Source: Alistipes sp. (GTDB lineage Bacteria > Bacteroidota > Bacteroidia > Bacteroidales > Rikenellaceae). Taken from it: a stretch of DNA of 40,532 nucleotides. Under the pieces are notes generated by a model that searched no databases, was not told where the DNA came from, and saw only the letters and a program-made list of their open reading frames with translations. Location of the stretch: assembly GCA_017560305.1 (NCBI GenBank), contig JAFYOF010000017.1:1-40532 (forward strand), given 5' to 3'. The stretch's first letter is position 1. Each line of letters starts with the position of its first letter. Positions 25,903 to 33,350 of this stretch are shown here, piece after piece. A program made the position numbers and the translations under genes.

Positions 25903-26892
25903 ATGAAACGAAGCGAATTCTTGAAACTTTGTGGCGGATTTGTGCTTGCTGCGGGTCTGTCAAAGCAGGCTGTTGCCGCCTTGAAAGGCGCTGCTGCGGC
26001 GGGCGATGTGCCTAACCTGAAACTTGATATACGCCCGTTGGTGCTAGAGGTGGGTGCGACCAAGCCATTCAAGGCTCTCCACTTCTCCGATACCCATTTC
26101 ACTCGCGCCGAGGAGCACGAGTCGGAGCGCAAGCGTAAGTTGGCTACGGCGCGCCAGAGGACTTTTCCCTGGGCGGAGCACTACTTTGATATGCAGATTG
26201 ACTACGCCAAGAAGAACAACCTGATGATTATCCATACGGGCGATATGAATGACTTTGTGAGTGATGCCAATCTCAAGCAGGTGGCGGCACAGATGAAGAT
26301 TGCCGACTGGATTTGCGCCCCCGGCAACCACGACTTCTCGCTGTTTGTTGGCGAGGCGTGGGAGGATGAGGCCTACAAGGCGCAGGCATATGACTCTGTG
26401 CAGGCGGTATTCCCAAATGATTTGACCTTTGCGTCGAGAGTGATAAATGGCGTGAACTTTGTTTCGCTGATGAACGGTTACTACTATGTTACGGAGTATC
26501 AGTTCGAAAGAATGAAGAAGGAGGTGGAGAAGGGTCTGCCTATCGTGATGCTCTGCCATGTGCCTCTCTATACGCCAAAGCACTGCGAGAGCAACCTCAA
26601 GAGCAACAATAACTACGCAAGTTATGTGATGGGTACTCCACGCGAGATTACCTCCAATTTCCGCCTTAACCCCAACTATCCTGCCGACCACTGGAAGCAG
26701 TGCCGCAAGCAGCAGTACGCAACCGACACCACGCTTGCCTTTGTCGCGTGGCTCAAGGAGCAACCTCTGTTGAAGGCTATCCTCTGCGGTCATTGTCACC
26801 ACTTTAATGCAGAGCAGTTCTCGCCAACGGCTACGCAGTACATTGTTGGAGCTGGCTATCAGGGCGCTGCCTATGAGATTGAGTTCAGGTAA
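25903..26892 (+). CDS. Exported metallophosphoesterase (calcineurin-like)
   Basis: A 329-residue protein. The N-terminus MKRSEFLKLCGGFVLAAGLSKQAVA is a signal-like segment resembling the leaders of Bacteroidetes secreted phosphoesterases. The metal-binding motifs run in order: FSDTHF (Asp63, His65), HTGDMND (Asp114), APGNHDF (Asn142, His143), LCHVPLY and CGHCHHF. It is a two-metal phosphodiesterase/phosphatase acting outside the cytoplasm on an unknown substrate. The start at 25903 gives the signal sequence and the right distance from the promoter; an upstream in-frame alternative would begin inside the terminator. A dispersed repeat follows the stop. Confidence 0.85.
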   Translation: MKRSEFLKLCGGFVLAAGLSKQAVAALKGAAAAGDVPNLKLDIRPLVLEVGATKPFKALHFSDTHFTRAEEHESERKRKLATARQRTFPWAEHYFDMQIDYAKKNNLMIIHTGDMNDFVSDANLKQVAAQMKIADWICAPGNHDFSLFVGEAWEDEAYKAQAYDSVQAVFPNDLTFASRVINGVNFVSLMNGYYYVTEYQFERMKKEVEKGLPIVMLCHVPLYTPKHCESNLKSNNNYASYVMGTPREITSNFRLNPNYPADHWKQCRKQQYATDTTLAFVAWLKEQPLLKAILCGHCHHFNAEQFSPTATQYIVGAGYQGAAYEIEFR

Positions 26893-26908
26893 TTGTCAAA
26901 GAAGGCGT

Positions 26909-27003
26909 TTTTGGTGTTGCGCTCCTCCTCAAAATCCTCATTTACGCATTAGTAAACTGCGGTTTTTCGGTGTTCGCGCGCCTAAAAAACTCACTTCTTA
27001 TAC
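26909..27003. repeat. Dispersed intergenic repeat, copy A
   Basis: Aligns without gaps to 32207-32308 at roughly three-quarters identity, including AAATCCTCATTTACGC, AGTAAACTGCGGTTT and TTCGC. TTTAC/GTAAA forms a small hairpin in the core. It lies between a plus-strand stop (26892) and a convergent minus-strand gene end (27059). Confidence 0.65.
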
Positions 27004-27030
27004 AATTACCCCCAAAAGCGGTAAATAAAA

Positions 27031-27053
27031 AAGCGAGCCTTTCGGGCTCGCTT
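27031..27053. terminator. Bidirectional terminator between convergent genes
   Basis: AAGCGAGCC (27031-27039) and GGCTCGCTT (27045-27053), nine perfect pairs. An A-run on the left supplies a U-tract for the minus-strand gene ending at 27059, so its main role is terminating that gene. Confidence 0.88.
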
Positions 27054-27058
27054 CTCTT

Positions 27059-27778
27059 TTATGCCTTGCGGCGAATCTTTCTAAACGGAAGTTTAATAAC
27101 TCCAAACAACGCCTCGCCGAAGATGCCTGTGTTCATCTTCGATACACCTTCGCGGCGCTCGGTGAAGATGATTGAGACCTCGCTGACATTCATTCCCAGT
27201 CGCCAAGCCGAGTACTTCATCTCAATCTGGAAGCCGTAGCCCTTCATCTGTACCTTGTCAAGGTCGATGGTCTGCAATGCACGGCGCGAGTAGCATACAA
27301 AGCCTGCTGTGGCGTCGCACACGGGCATTCGTGTGATGTAACGCACATACATCGAGGCGCTGTACGACAAAAGCAGTCGCGACATTGGCCAGTTGATGAT
27401 GTTTACACCCTGCACATAACGCGAGCCGATAACCACATCGTTGCCCTGCTCGGCACGCTCATACAAGCGCTCCAAATCCTCGGGGTTGTGCGAAAAGTCG
27501 CAATCCATCTCAAAGACATAGTCGTAGTCGCGCTCCAGAGCCCACTTGAAACCAGCGATGTAGGCTGTGCCCAAGCCAAGTTTGCCGCTGCGCTCCACAA
27601 GGTGAAGTCTTTCGGGAAACTCCGCCTGACGCTGCTTTACCACTGCGGCAGTGCCGTCGGGTGAGCCATCGTCGATGACCAACATGTCGTAATCGCCCTT
27701 GAGTGCCATCACGGTGTCAATCATCTTCGAGATGTTGTCAATCTCGTTGTAGGTGGGTATGATAACAAGTTTTTTCAT
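27059..27778 (-). CDS. Polyprenol-phosphate glycosyltransferase (dolichol-phosphate mannosyltransferase-like, GT2)
   Basis: A 239-residue GT2 enzyme of the DPM1 type without membrane anchor: VIIPTYNEIDN at the start, VIDDGSPDGT (about 33-42), EMDCDFSHNPEDL as the metal-binding DxD-like region, and VIGSRYVQG. It would transfer mannose or another sugar from a nucleotide donor to a polyprenyl phosphate at the inner face of the membrane, for protein O-glycosylation or glycolipid assembly. ATG 27778 is preferred; GTG at 27790 would add four residues. It lies 23 bases downstream of panB on the same strand and probably shares its transcript. Confidence 0.9.
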   Translation of the reverse strand: MKKLVIIPTYNEIDNISKMIDTVMALKGDYDMLVIDDGSPDGTAAVVKQRQAEFPERLHLVERSGKLGLGTAYIAGFKWALERDYDYVFEMDCDFSHNPEDLERLYERAEQGNDVVIGSRYVQGVNIINWPMSRLLLSYSASMYVRYITRMPVCDATAGFVCYSRRALQTIDLDKVQMKGYGFQIEMKYSAWRLGMNVSEVSIIFTERREGVSKMNTGIFGEALFGVIKLPFRKIRRKA

Positions 27779-27801
27779 ATTCGTTTTCACGATAGGGGAA
27801 A

Positions 27802-28617
27802 TTAATACTGCTCCTTCTCGTTAGGGAACTCCTGTGCCTTCACATCGCTCACATAGTGCTCGATGGCGTTGCTCATCACATCGTGCAGGTCGGCATAGCG
27901 ACGCAGGAAACGAGGTGAAAAATCCTTTGTGATGCCCAACACATCGTGTACCACAAGCACCTGACCATCGGTTGCGCCACCAGCACCAATGCCGATAGTA
28001 GGGATTGTAAGTTCCTCTGTCACACGCTTTGCCAACGCCGCTGGAATCTTCTCCAGCACGATGGCGAAGCAGCCAGCCTCCTGAAGCAACTTGGCATCGT
28101 GAATGAGCTTCTCTGCCTCTGCCTCCTCCTTTGCGCGTACATTGTATGTGCCGAACTTGTGGATTGACTGTGGTGTGAGTCCCAGGTGACCCATCACAGG
28201 GATACCTGCCGAGATGATGCGCTGCACTGACTCGATAATCTCCTCGCCACCCTCAATCTTTACCGAATCTGCCTCGGTCTCCTTCATAATACGGATTGCC
28301 GAGTCGAGAGCAACCTTTGAGTTACCCTGATAAGTACCAAATGGAAGGTCAACCACCACCAATGCACGGTTTACGCCTCTAACGACCGAGCGTGCGTGGT
28401 AAATCATCATATCGAGTGTGATAGGGAGCGTAGTCTCATAACCCGCCATCACATTTGCTGCCGAGTCGCCCACGAGGATTACATCCACGCCTGCGGCATC
28501 AACTATCTTTGCTGTTGAGTAATCGTAAGATGTGAGCATCGCGATCTTCTCGCCACGCTGCTTCATCTCTGTTAAACGCAGAGTCGTTACGGCTCTGACT
28601 GATCCTGCTACTGACAT
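27802..28617 (-). CDS. panB: 3-methyl-2-oxobutanoate hydroxymethyltransferase
   Basis: First step of pantothenate synthesis: hydroxymethylation of 2-oxoisovalerate by methylene-THF to ketopantoate. The protein has 271 residues, usual for PanB. Motifs: [31 protein letters not shown], with metal Asp in VGDS; the catalytic Glu lies in [18 protein letters not shown] near the C-terminus. ATG 28617 gives the canonical start; a longer in-frame reading to 28710 would include the promoter and leader hairpin and is rejected. Other pan genes are not in the window. Confidence 0.96.
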   Translation of the reverse strand: MSVAGSVRAVTTLRLTEMKQRGEKIAMLTSYDYSTAKIVDAAGVDVILVGDSAANVMAGYETTLPITLDMMIYHARSVVRGVNRALVVVDLPFGTYQGNSKVALDSAIRIMKETEADSVKIEGGEEIIESVQRIISAGIPVMGHLGLTPQSIHKFGTYNVRAKEEAEAEKLIHDAKLLQEAGCFAIVLEKIPAALAKRVTEELTIPTIGIGAGGATDGQVLVVHDVLGITKDFSPRFLRRYADLHDVMSNAIEHYVSDVKAQEFPNEKEQY

Positions 28618-28636
28618 TTTCTTATATTTTATTTGT

Positions 28637-28656
28637 ATTACACCTTTGGGTGTAAT
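28637..28656 (-). promoter_or_regulatory. Leader hairpin upstream of panB
   Basis: ATTACACC (28637-28644) and GGTGTAAT (28649-28656) pair perfectly around TTTG, 20 bases before the panB ATG and inside the predicted 5' leader. It could be an operator palindrome or an mRNA hairpin; no regulator is identified. Confidence 0.45.
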
Positions 28657-28679
28657 GTTTTTAATCTGCTTAATCGGGG

Positions 28680-28711
28680 CAAATGTAGGCAAGTTTTGTG
28701 TGGAAAGCAAA
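28680..28711 (-). promoter_or_regulatory. Promoter of panB
   Basis: On the minus strand TTTG (28711-28708), 20 bases, TACATTTG (28687-28680): a good Bacteroidetes promoter. Predicted start near 28674, leader about 57 bases. Confidence 0.7.
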
Positions 28712-28725
28712 TTTTCTCTCGCAAT

Positions 28726-29271
28726 CTAACGCTTTTCCAGCAGATGTTGCAGCCCCGTGAAGAACTCCCACATCAGGATGCCGCCCGCCACCGACACATT
28801 CACCGAGTGCTTTGTGCCCACCTGCGGAATCTCAATCGCGCCGTCGCACATATCCACCACCTGCTGGTCTACACCTTCAACCTCGTTGCCAAAGACAAGG
28901 GCATACTTCTTCGATGGGTCTACCTCCAGCTTGTCAAGCATAACTGCGTCCTCCACCTGCTCGATGGCAAGCACCGTGTAACCCTCGGCCTTCAACTGCT
29001 CCACGCACTCCTTGGTCGTAGGGTAGTAGTGCCACTTCACGGTGAGCTCTGCGCCGAGCGCACTCTTGTGGATGTCGCGTGAGGGTGGGGTGGCTGTGAT
29101 GCCGCACAACATCACCGCCTCGATGGCGAAGGCGTCGCCCGTACGGAAGAAAGCGCCGATGTTCTGCGCCGAGCGCACATTGTCCAAAACCGCCACAACG
29201 GGGATGCGCTGCATCGTTGCGAACTCCTCCGCAGAGGGTCTATTAAGTTCTGAATTGGTAATTTTTCTCAT
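28726..29271 (-). CDS. SpoU/TrmH-family RNA 2'-O-methyltransferase
   Basis: A 181-residue SPOUT methyltransferase. The trefoil-knot motifs are LDNVRSAQNIGAFFRTGDAFAIE (about 29-51), YALVFGNEVEGVDQQVV (motif 2) and IPQVGTKHSVNVSVAGGILMWE (motif 3). It methylates a ribose in tRNA or rRNA using S-adenosylmethionine; the target base is not predictable. There is no RNA-binding N-terminal extension, so it is the small single-domain type. A minus-strand -7-like element TATATTTG lies at 29299-29292, about 20 bases ahead of the ATG. It ends 15 bases before the panB promoter region. Confidence 0.92.
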   Translation of the reverse strand: MRKITNSELNRPSAEEFATMQRIPVVAVLDNVRSAQNIGAFFRTGDAFAIEAVMLCGITATPPSRDIHKSALGAELTVKWHYYPTTKECVEQLKAEGYTVLAIEQVEDAVMLDKLEVDPSKKYALVFGNEVEGVDQQVVDMCDGAIEIPQVGTKHSVNVSVAGGILMWEFFTGLQHLLEKR

Positions 29272-29353
29272 TTTGTAATCATTTCTCTACACAAATATAC
29301 TACAAATCGAGAAAATAGATTAACTTTGTATGTTATAAATTAATTTATTTTAG

Positions 29354-30448
29354 TTGAAACGCGTCATTACATATCTCTTTGCCCTTGTGGCAATGGTTTT
29401 CTGTGTGTCGAATGCCTCGGCGCAGCAGGATATGAAGATGCTTGCGGGTGCGGAGTTTGACACCTATTTCGACAACCGGGAGTACTCGGGCAGCGAGATT
29501 GGCTTGTCGGGCACGCTCTTCAGCTCACGCCTCACGCCGATGATTGGCGTGGAGTGGGAGAAGCACAACCGCCTGGTCTTCGGTATGGATATGTGGTCGC
29601 ATTTCGGTGACGACACCAAGGCTATTGCCAAGGCTCGTCCGCAGGCGTACTACCAGTACGAAAGCCCCAAGGTGACCGCTGTGGCGGGTATCTTCTCACG
29701 CGAGAAGTATATGGGCGACTACACCGAGCTCATCTTCAGTGACTCGGTGCGCTTCTACGAGAACCGCGTGCAGGGCATTATGGGTCAGTATCGTGGCGAG
29801 CGAGGCTTCGTGGAGCTCTCGGCTGACTGGTGCGGTATGTACTCGGTGGCGTCGCGTGAGAAGTTCCGTATTCTCTCGGCGGGTCGTTACTACTTCGACA
29901 AGGCGGAGCGCTTCTATGGCGGCTATGCTATGCAGATGTTTCACTATGCCGGCAGCGAGACCATCGTGGGCAGTGTGGTTGATAACATCGCGGTGTTGCC
30001 AAACCTCGGTGCGCGCTTCAATGCCTACCTTGATTTCGACATCAGTCTGCACTATATGCAGACCCTGCAGCGTGACCGCGCCAACGAGGATAAGATGCGT
30101 GCTCCCAAGGGCGTGATGCTCAAGGCAAGGATGGAGAAGTGGGGCGTATATCTCGATGAGCAGTTGTATGTGGGTGAGAACCAGCAGCCTTACTACTCAT
30201 CTTACCGCAACCATCGCTTCCCATTCGGCTATGGCGGTGACCTCTACAGCGGCGAGCGTTTCTTCGGAACTGATGACGGCATTTATAACAAGACAAAGAT
30301 TGGCTATGCCAAATCATTCTTCTCCAACACCGTCAATGTCGATGCCTACTTCGCATTGCAGTACGACGGCAAGGTGTGGGGAAACAAGCAGGTGGTGCAG
30401 CTCTCGGTGCGCCTTTTGAAAGATATTTCATTTAAGCAAAAACGATAA
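29354..30448 (+). CDS. Secreted, probable outer-membrane beta-barrel protein
   Basis: A 364-residue protein starting with a clear signal peptide, KRVITYLFALVAMVFCVSNASA, cleaved near ASA-QQD. The mature part alternates aromatic and polar residues in strand-like stretches (GVEWEKHNRLVFGMDMW, AYYQYESPKVTAVAGIF, DVEAYF-like segments), ending in strands without a terminal Phe. I do not recognise a named family; the pattern suggests an outer-membrane barrel or surface protein. The start is TTG at 29354, needed to include the signal peptide; the first ATG is inside it. A -7 element TAACTTTG lies at 29321-29328. glnS follows after 11 bases, so the two may be co-transcribed. Confidence 0.75.
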   Translation: MKRVITYLFALVAMVFCVSNASAQQDMKMLAGAEFDTYFDNREYSGSEIGLSGTLFSSRLTPMIGVEWEKHNRLVFGMDMWSHFGDDTKAIAKARPQAYYQYESPKVTAVAGIFSREKYMGDYTELIFSDSVRFYENRVQGIMGQYRGERGFVELSADWCGMYSVASREKFRILSAGRYYFDKAERFYGGYAMQMFHYAGSETIVGSVVDNIAVLPNLGARFNAYLDFDISLHYMQTLQRDRANEDKMRAPKGVMLKARMEKWGVYLDEQLYVGENQQPYYSSYRNHRFPFGYGGDLYSGERFFGTDDGIYNKTKIGYAKSFFSNTVNVDAYFALQYDGKVWGNKQVVQLSVRLLKDISFKQKR

Positions 30449-30459
30449 ACTGATAAGAT

Positions 30460-32196
30460 ATGACTAACACAGCAAACAACGAAATTATCGAGCCTAAGGA
30501 GAGACTCAATTTCGTAGAGGAGGCAATTGAAGATGCTATCGCAAAGGGTAAGAAACGCGTTCAGACCCGCTTCCCACCCGAGCCAAACGGTTATCTGCAC
30601 ATCGGTCACGCCAAGGCTATCTGCCTGGACTTCGGTGTAGCGGCAAAGTATGGCGGCGTATGTAACCTCCGTTTCGATGATACCAACCCAACCAAGGAGG
30701 ATGTTGAGTATGTAGAGGCTATCAAGGAGGATATCCAGTGGCTCGGCTTCCAGTGGGGCAACGAGTACTACGCTTCGGATTACTTCCAGCAGTTGTGGGA
30801 CTTCGCCGTTCGCCTCATTAAGGAGGGTAAGGCTTATATCGACGAGCAGTCGTCAGAGGAGATTGCAGCCCAGAAGGGTACTCCTACGCAGGCTGGTACC
30901 GAGAGCCCATACCGCAACCGCCCAATCGAGGAGAACCTCGACCTCTTTATGAAGATGACTGGCGGCGAGATTGAGGAGGGTAAGATGGTGTTGCGTGCCA
31001 AGATTGATATGGCAAGCTCGAATATGCACTTCCGCGACCCAATCATCTATCGTGTAGTGAATCATCCTCACCACCGCACTGGTGACGCTTGGAAGGTATA
31101 TCCAATGTATGACTTCGCCCACGGTCAGAGCGACTATTTCGAGGGCGTGACACACTCGTTGTGTACCCTTGAGTTCGTTCCTCACCGCCCACTCTACGAT
31201 TTGTTCGTTGACTGGGTGAAGGAGGGTGTTGACCCATCGGATGAGCGCCCACGCCAGTATGAGTTTAACAAGTTGAACCTTAACTACACGCTGATGAGCA
31301 AGCGTAACCTGCTTATCCTGGTTAAGGAGGGCTTGGTGAATGGCTGGGATGACCCACGAATGCCTACTTTGTGCGGTTTCCGCCGCCGCGGTTACTCGCC
31401 AGAGTCTATCCGTGGATTCGTTGATAAGATTGGCTACACAACCTACGATGCGTTGAACGACTTCGCTCTGCTTGAGAGTGCTGTTCGTGACGATTTGAAT
31501 AAGCGTGCTACACGCGTTAGCGCGGTGCTCGACCCAGTGAAGCTCGTTATCACCAACTACCCAGAGGGTCAGGTTGAGGCTATGGAGGCTATCAACAACC
31601 CTGAGGATGTGGAGGCAGGCACTCACACAATCGAGTTCAGCCGCGAGTTGTGGATTGAGCGCGAGGACTTTATGGAGGATGCACCAAAGAAGTACTTCCG
31701 TATGACTCCAGGTCAGGAGGTGCGCTTGAAGAACGCCTATATTGTGAAGTGTATTGGTTGCGACAAGGACGAGAACGGCAACATCACTACCGTTTACGCT
31801 GAGTACGACCCAGAGACCAAGACTGGTATGCCAGGCAGCAACCGCAAGGTGAAGGGCACAATCCATTGGGTTAGCTGCGACCACTGCTTGAAGGCTGAGG
31901 TGCGCTTGTATGACCGCTTGTGGAAGGTTGAGAACCCACGCGACGAGATGGCTGCCATCCGCAAGGAGCAGGGCTGCGAGGCTTTGGATGCGATGAAGCA
32001 GATGATCAACGAGGATTCGTTGAAGGTGCTCACCGAGTGCTATGTTGAGAAGTTCCTGGCCGACGCCAAGCCACTCGACTACTTGCAGTTCCAGCGCATC
32101 GGCTACTTCAATGTCGATAAGGACTCAACCCCAGAGAAGCTTATCTTCAACCGCACTGTGACACTTAAGGACTCTTGGGCAAAGATGAATAAATAA
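30460..32196 (+). CDS. glnS: Glutamine--tRNA ligase
   Basis: A 578-residue class I synthetase. The HIGH motif is HIGH at 47-50 (FPPEPNGYLHIGHAKAI), MSKRN (from Met279) is the KMSKS equivalent, and the two-barrel anticodon domain follows from about residue 340. PMYDFAHGQSDYFEGVTHSLCTLEF is diagnostic of GlnRS over GluRS. Its presence implies direct Gln-tRNA charging rather than the GatCAB transamidation route for tRNA-Gln. A repeat copy and a terminator follow the stop. Confidence 0.97.
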   Translation: MTNTANNEIIEPKERLNFVEEAIEDAIAKGKKRVQTRFPPEPNGYLHIGHAKAICLDFGVAAKYGGVCNLRFDDTNPTKEDVEYVEAIKEDIQWLGFQWGNEYYASDYFQQLWDFAVRLIKEGKAYIDEQSSEEIAAQKGTPTQAGTESPYRNRPIEENLDLFMKMTGGEIEEGKMVLRAKIDMASSNMHFRDPIIYRVVNHPHHRTGDAWKVYPMYDFAHGQSDYFEGVTHSLCTLEFVPHRPLYDLFVDWVKEGVDPSDERPRQYEFNKLNLNYTLMSKRNLLILVKEGLVNGWDDPRMPTLCGFRRRGYSPESIRGFVDKIGYTTYDALNDFALLESAVRDDLNKRATRVSAVLDPVKLVITNYPEGQVEAMEAINNPEDVEAGTHTIEFSRELWIEREDFMEDAPKKYFRMTPGQEVRLKNAYIVKCIGCDKDENGNITTVYAEYDPETKTGMPGSNRKVKGTIHWVSCDHCLKAEVRLYDRLWKVENPRDEMAAIRKEQGCEALDAMKQMINEDSLKVLTECYVEKFLADAKPLDYLQFQRIGYFNVDKDSTPEKLIFNRTVTLKDSWAKMNK

Positions 32197-32206
32197 AGAG
32201 TCTAAA

Positions 32207-32308
32207 AAGGTATTTTCTGCGTTACGCTCACCCTTGAAATCCTCATTTACGCTTCAGTAAACTGCGGTTTCTCGGGTTTCGCAAGCCTTGAAAATCCACT
32301 TTTTATAC
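32207..32308. repeat. Dispersed intergenic repeat, copy B
   Basis: Ungapped partner of 26909-27003. It begins 11 bases after the glnS stop and contains TCTGCGTTACGCT, which also appears at 1761-1774 after galM. As with copy A it lies at a junction of convergent genes. Confidence 0.65.
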
Positions 32309-32324
32309 TCTTTCTTAAATAAAT

Positions 32325-32363
32325 TCCCCGCCTTGCATTACGCAGGGCGGGGATTATTGTTTT
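32325..32363 (+). terminator. Terminator of glnS
   Basis: TCCCCGCCTTGC (32325-32336) pairs with GCAGGGCGGGGA (32342-32353), 12 pairs with one G-U, followed by the T-rich TTATTGTTTT. Confidence 0.85.
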
Positions 32364-32380
32364 AGATATGTATAATTTAA

Positions 32381-32887
32381 TTATTTTAAACTTTTATACA
32401 TATCGAGAATTGTTTTGTATTGATGTAGAGAATATTTGAGAACGGATAATGCTGATGTTATAGCCTCGTTTGCTTTTTCAAGAACATCTAACTCTATATC
32501 TGAAAATGTGCAAGTAAGAATTTTAGATGCGATATTGACTCTCATGGCTTCAATTTTTGATATTTGAGAATCCTGCCATTCTATAGACGCATCATAATTC
32601 AATTTATAACTATAGTAAAGATCTGCGTCGAAACCACCATGGTAACACATTATTAATAGAGTATTTGCTGAAATATTAATTTTATTGGAGAAAGATTGTA
32701 TTTCAACAATTTCTTTAGTTAAAGTGTTTTCACAATACAAGTAATCATAATCATGCTGCAATTTATCCAACTTTGTAGCAAGTTCTTCGATGCTGATGTT
32801 TGTTTTTGCTTGTAAAGAATCAGCCTCTTGTGCTTTCGCACATACTGAAATTGCGCAGAAAAGCATTAATAAAAGAATCTTCTTCAT
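32381..32887 (-). CDS. Hypothetical secreted protein, 168 residues
   Basis: No family recognised. The N-terminus MKKILLLMLFCAISVCAKAQ is a signal peptide, with cleavage after AKA. The mature protein is largely helical (IEELATKLDKLQHDYDYLYCENTLTKEIVEIQSF) with a NISANTLLIMCYHGGFDADLYYSYKLN segment. Base and codon use is AT-richer than the neighbours (many AAT, ATA, TTA codons), hinting at recent transfer or weak expression. Its ATG is preceded by about 260 bases of predicted transcript containing the structured element at 32945-33145, so expression may be controlled by that RNA. Confidence 0.65.
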   Translation of the reverse strand: MKKILLLMLFCAISVCAKAQEADSLQAKTNISIEELATKLDKLQHDYDYLYCENTLTKEIVEIQSFSNKINISANTLLIMCYHGGFDADLYYSYKLNYDASIEWQDSQISKIEAMRVNIASKILTCTFSDIELDVLEKANEAITSALSVLKYSLHQYKTILDMYKSLK

Positions 32888-32944
32888 AGGAGTAGTGTAT
32901 TAAGTTAAATAATTTCCTTTCGCCAGCAGATGGCAATCGCTTAA

Positions 32945-33145
32945 CTTAAATAAAAAGAAGAAGCGCGGGTACTGCCTTTTGTGAAGAAGGGACGACCAAG
33001 TACCCATACAAATCAAGACACACCCACGCCATACGGCGTGAGCATTTAATGTGCCTATTGTTGATTTGTTCGTTAAATTTTGGTCGTTTTACTTCACAAA
33101 ACAATAGCCTAAATGCCACCAATAAAAGATTGCCTATTTGACAAC
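32945..33145 (-). ncRNA. Structured RNA or riboregulatory leader with two alternative folds (candidate)
   Basis: Read on the minus strand behind a consensus promoter. Fold A: 33110-33116 with 33042-33048 (7 bp) and 33102-33107 with 33055-33060 (6 bp), leaving the 3' hairpin 32999-33005 with 32967-32973 (7 bp) free, followed by the U-rich GCGCUUCUUCUUUUU. Fold B: a long rod of 33092-33101 with 32977-32986 (10 bp), 33081-33087 with 32992-32998 (7 bp) and 33061-33069 with 33008-33016 (9 bp). All listed pairs are perfect. The A helices cross the B rod, so they should exclude one another. The hairpin CACGCC-GTAT-GGCGTG (33025-33040) fits either fold. A rod with a central bubble also recalls 6S-like RNA. 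An overlapping 76-codon minus ORF looks spurious. Confidence 0.6.
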
Positions 33146-33151
33146 CAACAA

Positions 33152-33182
33152 CAAAATTAAGAATTTTTCCGCACAATGCAAA
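33152..33182 (-). promoter_or_regulatory. Promoter of the structured RNA / 32381-32887 transcript
   Basis: Minus-strand TTTG (33182-33179), exactly 19 bases, TAATTTTG (33159-33152): full consensus. Predicted start near 33145, just before the structured element. Confidence 0.8.
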
Positions 33183-33292
33183 CTTTTGAGCCCTAATTTA
33201 TTGTCCCGATAACGATAATTTCTCAAGGGTGGGGCGGTGGTGGCGTGATGGATAAACATTGTAAAAATATCGCAATTTATGCTGATATTTTG

Positions 33293-33323
33293 TTTGTTTT
33301 TTAATATTTATTTGTTATATTTG
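33293..33323 (+). promoter_or_regulatory. Promoter of the thioredoxin-fold lipoprotein gene
   Basis: TTTG (33293-33296), 19 bases, TATATTTG (33316-33323). Predicted start near 33330, leader about 20 bases. Divergent from the minus-strand promoter at 33152-33182. Confidence 0.82.
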
Positions 33324-33350
33324 TAATATATAAATCTAATTTGTAAGCCT

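Noticed and set aside
28618..28710. Upstream extension of PanB
   Set aside because: It would translate through the promoter -7 element and leader hairpin; the canonical PanB start is at 28617.
30853..31884. 343-codon minus-strand frame inside glnS
   Set aside because: Long, but antisense to a certain glnS; no domain, no promoter, and biased codons of the sense gene explain the open frame.
32946..33176. 76-codon minus-strand ORF across the structured element
   Set aside because: It begins around the promoter and runs through every helix of the RNA; composition is odd, with no recognisable domain. Conservation of such a frame would more likely reflect the RNA or repeat.
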